Source: Solidesulfovibrio sp.
GTDB lineage: Bacteria; Desulfobacterota; Desulfovibrionia; Desulfovibrionales; Desulfovibrionaceae
DNA: 64,000 nt
Reading direction: 5' to 3'
Assembly: GCF_038562415.1 (NCBI RefSeq)
Contig: NZ_JBCFBA010000010.1
Coordinates: forward strand, 1 to 64,000
Shown here: one piece after another, positions 57,103 through 64,000 of the stretch
How the letters are laid out: every line of letters begins with the position of its first letter
How positions within the stretch are numbered: position 1 is the stretch's first letter
Notes under the pieces: generated by a model
Database searches by the model: none
What the model was told of the DNA's origin: nothing
Seen by the model: only the letters and a program-made list of their open reading frames with translations
Program-made: the position numbers and the translations under genes

Positions 57103-58797
57103 CTAGCCGCCGGCCAGGGGCAGTCGCACCACCCTGGTCGCGCCGTCCAGAAAGGCCTCGCCGCCGCCCTCGGCCAGCTCCCGCACGGGCAGCACGAGGC
57201 CGAGCTCGGCCGGCCCCTCGAAACGCACCTCCGCATGGCCCGCCTCGAGCCGCACGGTCGCGGCCACGGACATGGCGTCCGGGGTCTGGGTCAACAGCGC
57301 GCCGAAAGCCTTGACCATGGCCTCGTGCCCGGTCCGGGCCAGCACGGGGCCGGCCGGCGCGTCCACCAGCCGGGCCGTGACCCCCTTGGCCCGCAACAGC
57401 GGCGCGGCGGCGGCCAGGGCCTGCCGCAGGGCCGCCAGGACGTCGGCGCCGACCCGGGCCGCGGCGAAGCGCTCGCGGGCGGCGGCCAGCAACCCGTCGA
57501 TGATGCCCTTCATGTCGTCGGCGGCCCGGATGACGGCACCCAGGGCCCGGGCCGGGTCCGGGCCGGCCTGGTCGCCGGGGCCGTCCGGGCCGTCCGCCTC
57601 CGGTCGCGGCAGCAGGTCCAGGGCGGTTTCGGCGAAGCCGCGCACCTTGGTCAGGGGCGTGCGCAGGTTGTGGGAGGCGTCGATGACGAAATCGCGGAAG
57701 ATGCGGTCCATGGTGGCCGCCTCGGTGACGTCGTGGACGGTGACGACCCGTTCGGCCCTGTCCCCCTCGCCGGCCAGCACGGCCACGGTCAGCTCCACCA
57801 CCCGGCCGTTTGGCAGTTCGAAGCGGCCGATGCGCTGGGCCGGGCCGGCCTGGGGGTCGAAGGCGGCCAGGGCGCGCTCCACGCACAGCGGCATGCCGGC
57901 CTCGATGGGCGAACGTCCCAGGCGGTCGCCAAGCAGCGGAAACATCTCGCGCAACGCCCGGTTGCCGGCGACGATGCGCCCCGAGGCGTCGAGCATGGCC
58001 ACGCCCTCGGCCATGCTTTCCAGGACGGCCTCCTGGCGGCGGCGACGGTCCTCGATCTCCCGGACATGCTCGCCGATGCGCTCGGCCAGGCGGTTGACGG
58101 CCCCGGCCAGGGGAAGGAAATCCTTGGCCGCCACGATATGGATGCGCCGGTCGTAGTGGCCCTGGCCCACGGCCGCGACCACCCCGGCGATCTCCTCGAC
58201 GGAGCGGGACATGCCCCGGGCCAGGAAAAAGGCGGCCACGCCGCCGGCCACGAAGGCCAGGGCCAAAACGGCCAGCAAGGCGTCCCGAAAGCGCGCCAAC
58301 TCCCCGGAAAGGGCCGAAACGGGCAGGGCCAGGCGCAGGATGCCCGCCGGCACGCCGCCCCCGCCGGGGTAGGCCCGGGCCACGTAGACCATGTCGCGGC
58401 CCAGGGTATGGCTTGTGCGCACGTCCTGGCCGAAGCCGTCGCGCAGGGCCAGGCGCACCTCGGGCCGGTCGCCGTGGTCCTCCATCTCCCCCAGGCCGGC
58501 GGCGTGCACGGTGGAATCGGCCACCACCCTTCCCGCGACGATGTAGGTCAGGCGAAAGCCCAGATGGGCGCCCAGGGCGTCGGCGAAGGCGGCCAGCCCG
58601 GCCTCGCCGTCCAGGCCGGGCTCCCGGGACAGCAGGAAGCCGACCAGGTCCAGGGAGGTCTTGGCCCGCGCCTCGGCCTCGGCCAGAACGGCCCGTTCGG
58701 CCCGGCCCGTGGCGAACACGAAGGCGGCGCTTAAGACCAGCAGGAAAAAACCCCAGGTCCAAAGCAGAAAATGCAAGCGAATGGAACGGTTGGCCAT
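57103..58797 (-). CDS. PhoR-like membrane histidine kinase with an eroded ATPase domain
   Basis: A 564-residue protein. TM1 (8-30), a periplasmic sensor, TM2 (172-193), a HAMP linker (RSVEEIAGVVAAVGQGHYDRRI) and a PAS domain (255-355) lead to a HisKA region with His376 in DASHNLRTPLT. The C-terminal 160 residues keep the length of an ATPase domain but lack recognisable N, G1 (DxGxG) and G2 (GxGLGL) boxes. It may be a phosphatase or a non-kinase sensor. It sits beside the DUF47-pit genes, hinting at phosphate sensing. No response regulator adjoins. Confidence 0.82.
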   Translation of the reverse strand: MANRSIRLHFLLWTWGFFLLVLSAAFVFATGRAERAVLAEAEARAKTSLDLVGFLLSREPGLDGEAGLAAFADALGAHLGFRLTYIVAGRVVADSTVHAAGLGEMEDHGDRPEVRLALRDGFGQDVRTSHTLGRDMVYVARAYPGGGGVPAGILRLALPVSALSGELARFRDALLAVLALAFVAGGVAAFFLARGMSRSVEEIAGVVAAVGQGHYDRRIHIVAAKDFLPLAGAVNRLAERIGEHVREIEDRRRRQEAVLESMAEGVAMLDASGRIVAGNRALREMFPLLGDRLGRSPIEAGMPLCVERALAAFDPQAGPAQRIGRFELPNGRVVELTVAVLAGEGDRAERVVTVHDVTEAATMDRIFRDFVIDASHNLRTPLTKVRGFAETALDLLPRPEADGPDGPGDQAGPDPARALGAVIRAADDMKGIIDGLLAAARERFAAARVGADVLAALRQALAAAAPLLRAKGVTARLVDAPAGPVLARTGHEAMVKAFGALLTQTPDAMSVAATVRLEAGHAEVRFEGPAELGLVLPVRELAEGGGEAFLDGATRVVRLPLAGG

Positions 58798-58808
58798 GGC
58801 CTCTCCCC

Positions 58809-58850
58809 GCGTGACGAAACCGTGGCGGCAAGGTGGCGGTTTCGTGACGC
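58809..58850 (-). promoter_or_regulatory. 14-bp inverted repeat upstream of the PhoR-like gene
   Basis: GCGTGACGAAACCG (58809-58822) and CGGTTTCGTGACGC (58837-58850) are inverted with one mismatch and a 14-nt spacer. The repeat ends right before the GGGGAGAGG ribosome-binding site, so it could be an operator or a leader hairpin. Regulator unknown. Confidence 0.4.
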
Positions 58851-58910
58851 AGAGATATAGGCGGCAAGGGCGCCGGGGGCAAGGGGCAAGGCGTCGGTCG
58901 GCGGCCGGGG

Positions 58911-60818
58911 TCAGGTGCCGGGGGCGGCGGCCGGGGCCTCCTCCAGGTGCAGCAGCAGGATGCGGCGCATCTCGCGGATGGCCAGGGGATGTTCGTGGGC
59001 GCCGTGGCCGGAGCGGACGACCAGTTCCGAGCGGGCGCCGTCGAGGTGGGAGCTGGCGTAGGGCACGACGCCGTCCGTGCCGCCGGTGCGTCCGGCGGCC
59101 TTTTCGTCGCCGATGATGGAATGGTAGGGCACGGTCAGGGGCGCCTCGGCCAGGCCGAGCAGGACCGGGTTTTTCGGCGAGAGGCTGTCGATGCCCGTGG
59201 CCACGGCGGCGGGCTCGCCGGCCTTGCCGGCCGCCGGGCCCATGGCGTGCAGCAGGGCGGCGCCCACGGTGGCCAGGGGTTTGAGCACCGTGGCCGGCAG
59301 GGTGATGAGCGCCCGGCCGAGGCGGCCGATGGTCCCCAGCGCCAGGTCCGAGCCCCGGTGGGGCACGGCCACGAAGATGATCCGGGAGACGTACGGCCGG
59401 GGGGTGAAGAAAAAGGCCTGGCGCACGGCCTCCTTGTCGTCGGGCGGCACGGCCAGGGAATCGAGGGGGATCTTGGAGACCCGGGCCCACAGCGCCTCGC
59501 CCCCCGTCTCGGCCAGGGTCTTGGACAAAAGCCCGCCCATGCTGTGGCCGATGACCACCATGCGCGAGAAATCGGGGTTGTCGCCCCTCGGGTCCACGGT
59601 CTGGCGGACCTCGTCCAGGGCCCGGCGCAGGGCGGCGGCGGAATAGAGCACCGGGTTGCCGGTGGGGTAGCGGAAAAACCAGAACTGGTAGCGGGCGCGC
59701 AGCGCCGGGTCGCCCATGAGGCCGTTGAGGACGTTGGCGAAGGTGGACGGGCTGGACATGAGCCCGTGCACGAAGACCACGGGGATCTTGCCGGGGTCGT
59801 AGGGCTGGAGCATGTAGAGGCCGGAGAGCTTTTCCCAGGCGGCCGGGTTGATCATGCCCTCCAGGCCGTTGGGTTCCGGGGACTGCTGCATCATGAGGGC
59901 CAACGGCGTGGTCAGGTCGTACTCCATGGCCACACGCCGCCCGGCGACATCCAGGCTCGTGCCCTGCATGGGGTCGTGGAGCTCCAGGGCGGCGTCGTAG
60001 ACGAGCGCACCCGTGGATTTGCGGTCGGGCTCGGGAGCGAGGCGCAAAAAAAGCGTGGCGGCGAAGGTCTGGCGCACCTGGGGGGTGAAGCGGTCGACGA
60101 CCCGGCGCTCGTCGGGCGGGGGCGGCCGGCGGGTCACGGCCATGGGCACGCCCAGGCCCAGGCGCACCTGCTGGGGGGTCAGGCCGGTCACCGCGAATTC
60201 GTAGGCCAGGTGGTAGCTCTCCAGTTCCTCCAGGGAAAAGGCCAGCTGCGAGGCCCGGGCCGTCAGGCGCACCTTGCCCCGAAGCCAGGGCAATTCCTTG
60301 CCGGGAGTCGCGGCCAGCCCCGTCTCCCGGGCATGGAGGGCGTATTCGGCCAGGGAGCGGTTGTAAAACGCCATGGCCTGGCGCGAATAGGGATGGTAGA
60401 TGTCCAGGGCGGGCAGCAAGGCGTCGTCGAAGAGGTAGGCATAGGCGTAGACGGCGCTGGACAGGAAGTACGAGGCCGCCCGTTCCCTGTCCCGGCCTTG
60501 GCGGGAGGCTTCGTACCAGCACAGCTCGGACAGGACGAAGAAGGCTTCGCGATCGTTTTCCCGCCGGGCTTCGCGGTCCAGGGCCAGGAGCATGGATTCG
60601 GGGTCGGCCTTCCAGGCCGCCTCCAGGTCGCGCTGGCGCACGAACACCAGGGAGCGCTCCGAGGGGCTGGCGGAATTGAGCGCGGTGCGGTCGAATTCCC
60701 GGGCCCGGGTGTCCACGGCGACCGGGGTCACGCCGACGCGGGCGCAGCCGGCCAGGACGGACAGGGCGGCCAGGGCCAGGCAACCCAAGAGAAGAACAGG
60801 TATTTTTCGCGGCCTCAT
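58911..60818 (-). CDS. Alpha/beta-hydrolase (lipase-like) lipoprotein
   Basis: A 635-residue protein. Residues 1-24 form a lipoprotein signal with lipobox SVLAGC. The first 320 residues are helical and unassigned. Residues 325-620 are an alpha/beta-hydrolase with oxyanion VVFVHGLMSSPSTFANV, nucleophile elbow VVIGHSMGGLLSK and a late His in SGHGAHEHP. An esterase or phospholipase acting in the envelope is likely. GGAGAAG precedes the ATG. Substrate unknown. Confidence 0.85.
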   Translation of the reverse strand: MRPRKIPVLLLGCLALAALSVLAGCARVGVTPVAVDTRAREFDRTALNSASPSERSLVFVRQRDLEAAWKADPESMLLALDREARRENDREAFFVLSELCWYEASRQGRDRERAASYFLSSAVYAYAYLFDDALLPALDIYHPYSRQAMAFYNRSLAEYALHARETGLAATPGKELPWLRGKVRLTARASQLAFSLEELESYHLAYEFAVTGLTPQQVRLGLGVPMAVTRRPPPPDERRVVDRFTPQVRQTFAATLFLRLAPEPDRKSTGALVYDAALELHDPMQGTSLDVAGRRVAMEYDLTTPLALMMQQSPEPNGLEGMINPAAWEKLSGLYMLQPYDPGKIPVVFVHGLMSSPSTFANVLNGLMGDPALRARYQFWFFRYPTGNPVLYSAAALRRALDEVRQTVDPRGDNPDFSRMVVIGHSMGGLLSKTLAETGGEALWARVSKIPLDSLAVPPDDKEAVRQAFFFTPRPYVSRIIFVAVPHRGSDLALGTIGRLGRALITLPATVLKPLATVGAALLHAMGPAAGKAGEPAAVATGIDSLSPKNPVLLGLAEAPLTVPYHSIIGDEKAAGRTGGTDGVVPYASSHLDGARSELVVRSGHGAHEHPLAIREMRRILLLHLEEAPAAAPGT

Positions 60819-60966
60819 GAATGGCTTCTCCGGGCTTTGCGCCCAAGGGCAGGCCCTTACCCGAATTCGCGCCCCGAGGAAAGCCGGTCCGTCAAGGCCG
60901 CTTTACAGTCGCGGGGAAAAGGAATACCCCATAGTATCCAAAAATTTCCAATGAGGAGCCACCGCC

Positions 60967-61383
60967 ATGCGTCGCCTGATCCTGCCGGCCTGCCTCGTCT
61001 GCGTCTCCCTGGCCCTGTTGTCCTGCAACGGACTCAACGCCATCGGTTCCCAGAACATCTCCGGCAAGCCGACCGTCTACGCCGTGGTGAACAAAGCCCC
61101 CGATCCGGCGCTTCTCGGCTGTTTCCTGCGCAGCCGGCCCAGCGAATACAACCGCCCCAACAAGTACGAATTCTGCCTCGTCAAGGAAGGCGACCAGTAC
61201 GCCATGTTCTACTACGTCATGGACGGCAAGACCCTGGCCACGTTCAAGGACTGGACCGGCGCGGTCATAAGCGGCGATTCGGTCACGGCCAACTACGACG
61301 GCTCGCGCTACTTCGTCAAAGACGGCGAGGTCTGGCAGATGACCACCTCGGGCGGCCCGTTCCGGATGCTGCGCTCGAACTGA
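60967..61383 (+). CDS. Small lipoprotein of unknown function
   Basis: A 138-residue lipoprotein with signal [20 protein letters not shown] (lipobox LLSC). The mature part is Tyr/Asp-rich and globular, with [33 protein letters not shown] and a C-terminal [10 protein letters not shown]. Two further cysteines could pair. AATGAGGAGCC precedes the ATG. It is divergent from the lipase lipoprotein. Family not recognised. Confidence 0.75.
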   Translation: MRRLILPACLVCVSLALLSCNGLNAIGSQNISGKPTVYAVVNKAPDPALLGCFLRSRPSEYNRPNKYEFCLVKEGDQYAMFYYVMDGKTLATFKDWTGAVISGDSVTANYDGSRYFVKDGEVWQMTTSGGPFRMLRSN

Positions 61384-61495
61384 GCCTTCCCGGCCGCGCC
61401 CGCGCGGCGACGTCCCGGACCGACCGGCACGGCGGGGATTCCCGGCGCCCCGATGCCGGCGTGCTCCTGCCCCGCGCCGGGAAGGGGAGGCGAAT

Positions 61496-63058
61496 ATGGC
61501 CGCGCGCACGTGGTGTTCTCTTGGCGCGGTGGCGGTGTCCGTCGCCGTGGCGACGGCAATGGGCTGGCTTTGGCTCGACGCACCGGGCGCGGCCCTGGCC
61601 GGGGCCTGTCCGCCGGCCGCCGTGGCCGTGGCCGTGGCGCTTTCCGGGGCCGCGGCCCACCGCAAGGCCCTGGAGGCCGTCCGGAACGCCCTGGCGACCA
61701 TCGCCGCCGGCCGGGCCGAGCCCGCCCAAGGCGTGCCGCCGGAACTGGGCGCCCCGTTGCGGGCACTGGCCGAAAAAAACCGGACCACCCAGGGATTCTT
61801 GACCGGCATCACCGGCGGGTTGCCCATTCCCTACCTCCTGGTCGACCCGGCCGAGCGCACCCTCTACACCAACGAGGCGACCATGCGGATGCTCGAAATC
61901 GACGCGCCGCCGTCGTCCCAGCTCGGGCGCACCCTGGCCGAGGTCTTCTACAACGACGCCAAGCGGGAAACCGTGGTCGGCAAGGCCATGCGCCAGGACT
62001 TGGTCTTCGCCAACAAGGAGGTGACCATCACCGGGCACAAGGGCGGCCGGCGCGACGTCTACTACAACGTCTTTCCCTTGAAGGACGCCTCGGGCGCCGT
62101 CATCGGCGGACTTTGCCTCTACCTCGACGTCACGGAACTGCGGGCCAAGGAGGCGGCCATCTGCCGCCAGAACGAGGAAACCGCCTCCCGGGCGGCCAAG
62201 GCCGCGACCATCGCCGGCGATCTGTCGGCCACGGCCAAGACCCTGGCCGACCGGGTCGGCCAGGCCAGCCGGGCGGCGCGGGAACAACGCCAGCGCCTGG
62301 AACAGGTGGGCGACGCCGTGGCCCGCCTGGGCCGTTCGGCGACGCACATCGCCGACCAGGCCCGGGAAACCGACGCGGCGGCGACCGGCGCCCGGCAACG
62401 GGCCGACGAGGCCACCCGGACCATGGAGCGCGTGCTCACCGGCATGGACCAGCTGTCGCGAAAGGCCGGCGACCTCGGCAGCCACATGCGCACGCTTTCG
62501 GACCAGGCCCGGGAGGTGGGCGGCATCCTGGGCGTGATCTCCGACATCGCCGACCAGACGAACCTGCTGGCCCTTAACGCCGCCATCGAGGCGGCCAGGG
62601 CCGGCGAGTCCGGGCGCGGCTTCGCCGTGGTGGCCGACGAGGTGCGCAAGCTCGCCGAGAAGACCATGGCCGCGACCAAGCAGGTGGAGCAAAACGTCAC
62701 GGCCATCCGGGACAGCGCGCAAACCAACAGCCAGGCCACGGCCGAAGCCGTGAACCTGGTCGGGGAAACGGTCACGGTCACCCGCGAGGCCGGCAAGGCC
62801 CTGGCGGCCATCCAGGAACTGGCCCAGCGCACCTCCGTCCACATCCGGGCCATCGCCGAAGCGGCCACGGCCCAGCGGGCCGCCGGCGACGAGGCCAGCC
62901 GGGCCGGGGGCGATGTCGCCGGGGCGGCGGCGGACACGAGCCAGGCCATGGACGTGTCGGCGGCGGCCGTGGCGGAACTGGCCCGGGTGGCCGGCGACCT
63001 GGAGGCGCTTTTCAGCGCGCCGGCCGCCCCGGATGACAGCCGGCCCCTTTGCGGCTAG
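61496..63058 (+). CDS. Methyl-accepting chemotaxis protein with a PAS domain
   Basis: A 520-residue chemoreceptor. Two adjacent N-terminal hydrophobic segments (about 8-28 and 33-53) form a hairpin with little periplasmic domain, so sensing is by the cytoplasmic PAS domain (about 100-215). The signalling domain includes the highly conserved tip [20 protein letters not shown] near residue 350, which contacts CheA and CheW. GGGAGGCG precedes the ATG. Ligand unknown; PAS domains in receptors often sense redox or energy. Confidence 0.93.
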   Translation: MAARTWCSLGAVAVSVAVATAMGWLWLDAPGAALAGACPPAAVAVAVALSGAAAHRKALEAVRNALATIAAGRAEPAQGVPPELGAPLRALAEKNRTTQGFLTGITGGLPIPYLLVDPAERTLYTNEATMRMLEIDAPPSSQLGRTLAEVFYNDAKRETVVGKAMRQDLVFANKEVTITGHKGGRRDVYYNVFPLKDASGAVIGGLCLYLDVTELRAKEAAICRQNEETASRAAKAATIAGDLSATAKTLADRVGQASRAAREQRQRLEQVGDAVARLGRSATHIADQARETDAAATGARQRADEATRTMERVLTGMDQLSRKAGDLGSHMRTLSDQAREVGGILGVISDIADQTNLLALNAAIEAARAGESGRGFAVVADEVRKLAEKTMAATKQVEQNVTAIRDSAQTNSQATAEAVNLVGETVTVTREAGKALAAIQELAQRTSVHIRAIAEAATAQRAAGDEASRAGGDVAGAAADTSQAMDVSAAAVAELARVAGDLEALFSAPAAPDDSRPLCG

Positions 63059-63067
63059 TATCCGCCC

Positions 63068-63262
63068 ATGTGGGAAACGATCCTCGTCATCGTCGGGGTT
63101 TTCGCGGCCTTGAGCGGTTGCCTGTGGTTTCTGATCGGCAGGACGGCGCGCCGGCGCCATGATGCCATCGCTCCGGGCAAGTTCGATTTCGACGCGTTCA
63201 AATCCCGCGAGATCGCCCGGCGCGGCGTGCACGACACGACGCGCTACGGCAAGAAACACTAG
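63068..63262 (+). CDS. Small single-span membrane protein
   Basis: A 64-residue protein with one transmembrane helix (ETILVIVGVFAALSGCLWFLI, residues 3-23) and a basic cytoplasmic tail rich in Arg and His, ending YGKKH. It starts 9 nt after the receptor stop on the same strand. No family recognised; it may be co-transcribed with the receptor. Confidence 0.6.
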   Translation: MWETILVIVGVFAALSGCLWFLIGRTARRRHDAIAPGKFDFDAFKSREIARRGVHDTTRYGKKH

Positions 63263-63273
63263 CAGGAGCCGTC

Positions 63274-63876
63274 ATGCCCCTTTTCCGTTTGAGCATCCTG
63301 ATCCTTGGCCTGTGCCTCGCGGCCACGGCCGCCGGCGCCGAGGCCCCGTCCAGCCTGGCCGGCCTTTCCCTCGGCGACGCGGTCGAACATTCCAGGAACC
63401 GGCTGGAACTCGCCAAGGCCAGGCCCCTGGCGGACGCGCCCTGGCTGCGTCGCGTCCCCGTCAAGGGGGACGCCCATTTCGCCACGGGCTACGTGCTGGT
63501 CGGCACCTGCGCCGCGCCGGGCCGGGTGGCCCGCATCAAGATGCGCTACCGCGACGGCAGCCTGGATTTTTTTCGCAAGATCAGCGGCGAGATGCTCTCG
63601 CGCTACGGGGACCCCACCGAATACAAGGGCGAGATCGACGGCCGGGTCATGGGCAACAAGTGGGGGTTTTCCGATCCGTGGCTGCGGCCCGTCAGCCTCA
63701 TCCTGCAGCGCGTGGAGGGCGAGGACCCGGAAAGCGGCAGCGGCAACACGGTCAAATTGACAAATTGGGGATTACTCGAGGCCGAGCGTACCTGCTGGCA
63801 GGAACGCCGCGCCCCGGCCGTGGCCAGAAAAACGCCGGCCAAAACCGGCCCGGACAACGGCTACCTGCCCCGCTGA
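63274..63876 (+). CDS. Exported protein of unknown function
   Basis: A 200-residue protein with a signal peptide (MPLFRLSILILGLCLAATAAGA, cleavage near AGA-EA). The mature part is soluble, with SLAGLSLGDAVEHSRNRLEL and a central FATGYVLVGTCAAPGRVARIKMRYRD segment. CAGGAGCC lies before the ATG. It follows the small membrane protein by 11 nt. No motif identifies a function. Confidence 0.7.
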   Translation: MPLFRLSILILGLCLAATAAGAEAPSSLAGLSLGDAVEHSRNRLELAKARPLADAPWLRRVPVKGDAHFATGYVLVGTCAAPGRVARIKMRYRDGSLDFFRKISGEMLSRYGDPTEYKGEIDGRVMGNKWGFSDPWLRPVSLILQRVEGEDPESGSGNTVKLTNWGLLEAERTCWQERRAPAVARKTPAKTGPDNGYLPR

Positions 63877-63892
63877 CACGTAGGTTCGCCTC

Positions 63893-64000
63893 ATGAGCCA
63901 GACACCGCCATTCGACGACAGCCTGCGCACGGGATTTGCCGACATCGACGAGCAGCACCGCTATTTCCTGGATATGCTTGGTGAATTGGTGCAACGCATC
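63893..64000 (+). CDS. Bacteriohemerythrin, N-terminal fragment cut by the window edge
   Basis: The visible 36 codons read MSQTPPFDDSLRTGFADIDE followed by QHRYFLDMLGEL, matching the first helix and the first iron-ligand motif (DEQH) of bacterial hemerythrins, which bind oxygen at a di-iron site. It starts 16 nt past the previous gene. The rest, and possible fusion to other domains, lie outside the window. Confidence 0.85.
   Translation, partial: MSQTPPFDDSLRTGFADIDEQHRYFLDMLGELVQRI

Noticed and set aside
57103-60846. A fused 1247-codon frame joining the PhoR-like kinase and the lipase region
   Set aside because: The part upstream of 58797 is out of frame with the lipase, which has a clear lipobox, GHSMGG and its own start.

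Overview
The window looks like chromosome from a GC-rich Gram-negative sulfate reducer of the Desulfovibrionaceae type (Desulfovibrio or Solidesulfovibrio-like). This is inferred from the very high GC content, the protein types present (bacteriohemerythrin, DUF169 protein, Cys-motif PAS kinase, large signalling repertoire) and an intergenic palindromic repeat that I associate with this family. No tRNA, rRNA, CRISPR array, prophage or insertion sequence was seen. Most genes are ordinary housekeeping or accessory metabolism.

Layout. 1-3300 (minus): rpsL-rpsG-fusA-tuf from one strong sigma70-type promoter. 3300-6360: an outer-membrane barrel protein, a small coiled-coil protein, DgkA and a Ser/Thr-rich repeat protein. 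6490-11310 (minus): a complete branched-chain amino-acid ABC transporter (livK-livH-livM-livG-livF), then alanine dehydrogenase, divergent from purU. 13680-20300: a TPR protein, an RRM RNA-binding protein, a UDP-galactopyranose-mutase-like flavoprotein, an M24 peptidase with a small coupled gene, and two receiver proteins. 20300-21770: an AT-richer island with a type IV (Mrr) restriction gene. 21770-26750: TatD, an MscS channel with a cyclic-nucleotide-binding domain, a membrane protein, an internally shortened AraC regulator, a CBS protein and a tiny Cys-rich exported peptide.

26760-30220 (minus) is the most unusual locus. It is a four-gene cluster that appears to be a Rad50/Mre11-type machine with the Rad50 polypeptide split at its zinc hook. 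The N-terminal half carries Walker A, a long arm with an exact 39-residue repeat and a terminal CPLC motif. Next come an Mre11-like phosphoesterase and a small coiled-coil protein. The C-terminal half carries the signature, Walker B and H-loop.

30350-47700: a Cys-motif histidine kinase, a trehalose synthase-maltokinase fusion, a ComF/FMN-reductase/metallo-hydrolase operon, a degenerate double-GGDEF TPR protein, an O-acyltransferase/SGNH pair, a DUF169 protein, a Tat-exported nitroreductase and a hybrid kinase. 47700-52110 (minus): an RND efflux pump without an adjacent outer-membrane factor. 52400-57050: DUF47 protein, a PerR-like regulator, catalase, then Pit phosphate transporter plus a second DUF47 protein. 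57100-64000: a PhoR-like kinase with an eroded ATPase domain, a lipoprotein lipase, small exported proteins, a chemotaxis receptor and the start of a bacteriohemerythrin.

Shared themes are oxygen and redox defence (PerR, catalase, hemerythrin), envelope modification, osmoprotection (trehalose, MscS) and phosphate uptake. Three copies of a hairpin-forming repeat lie in intergenic gaps.
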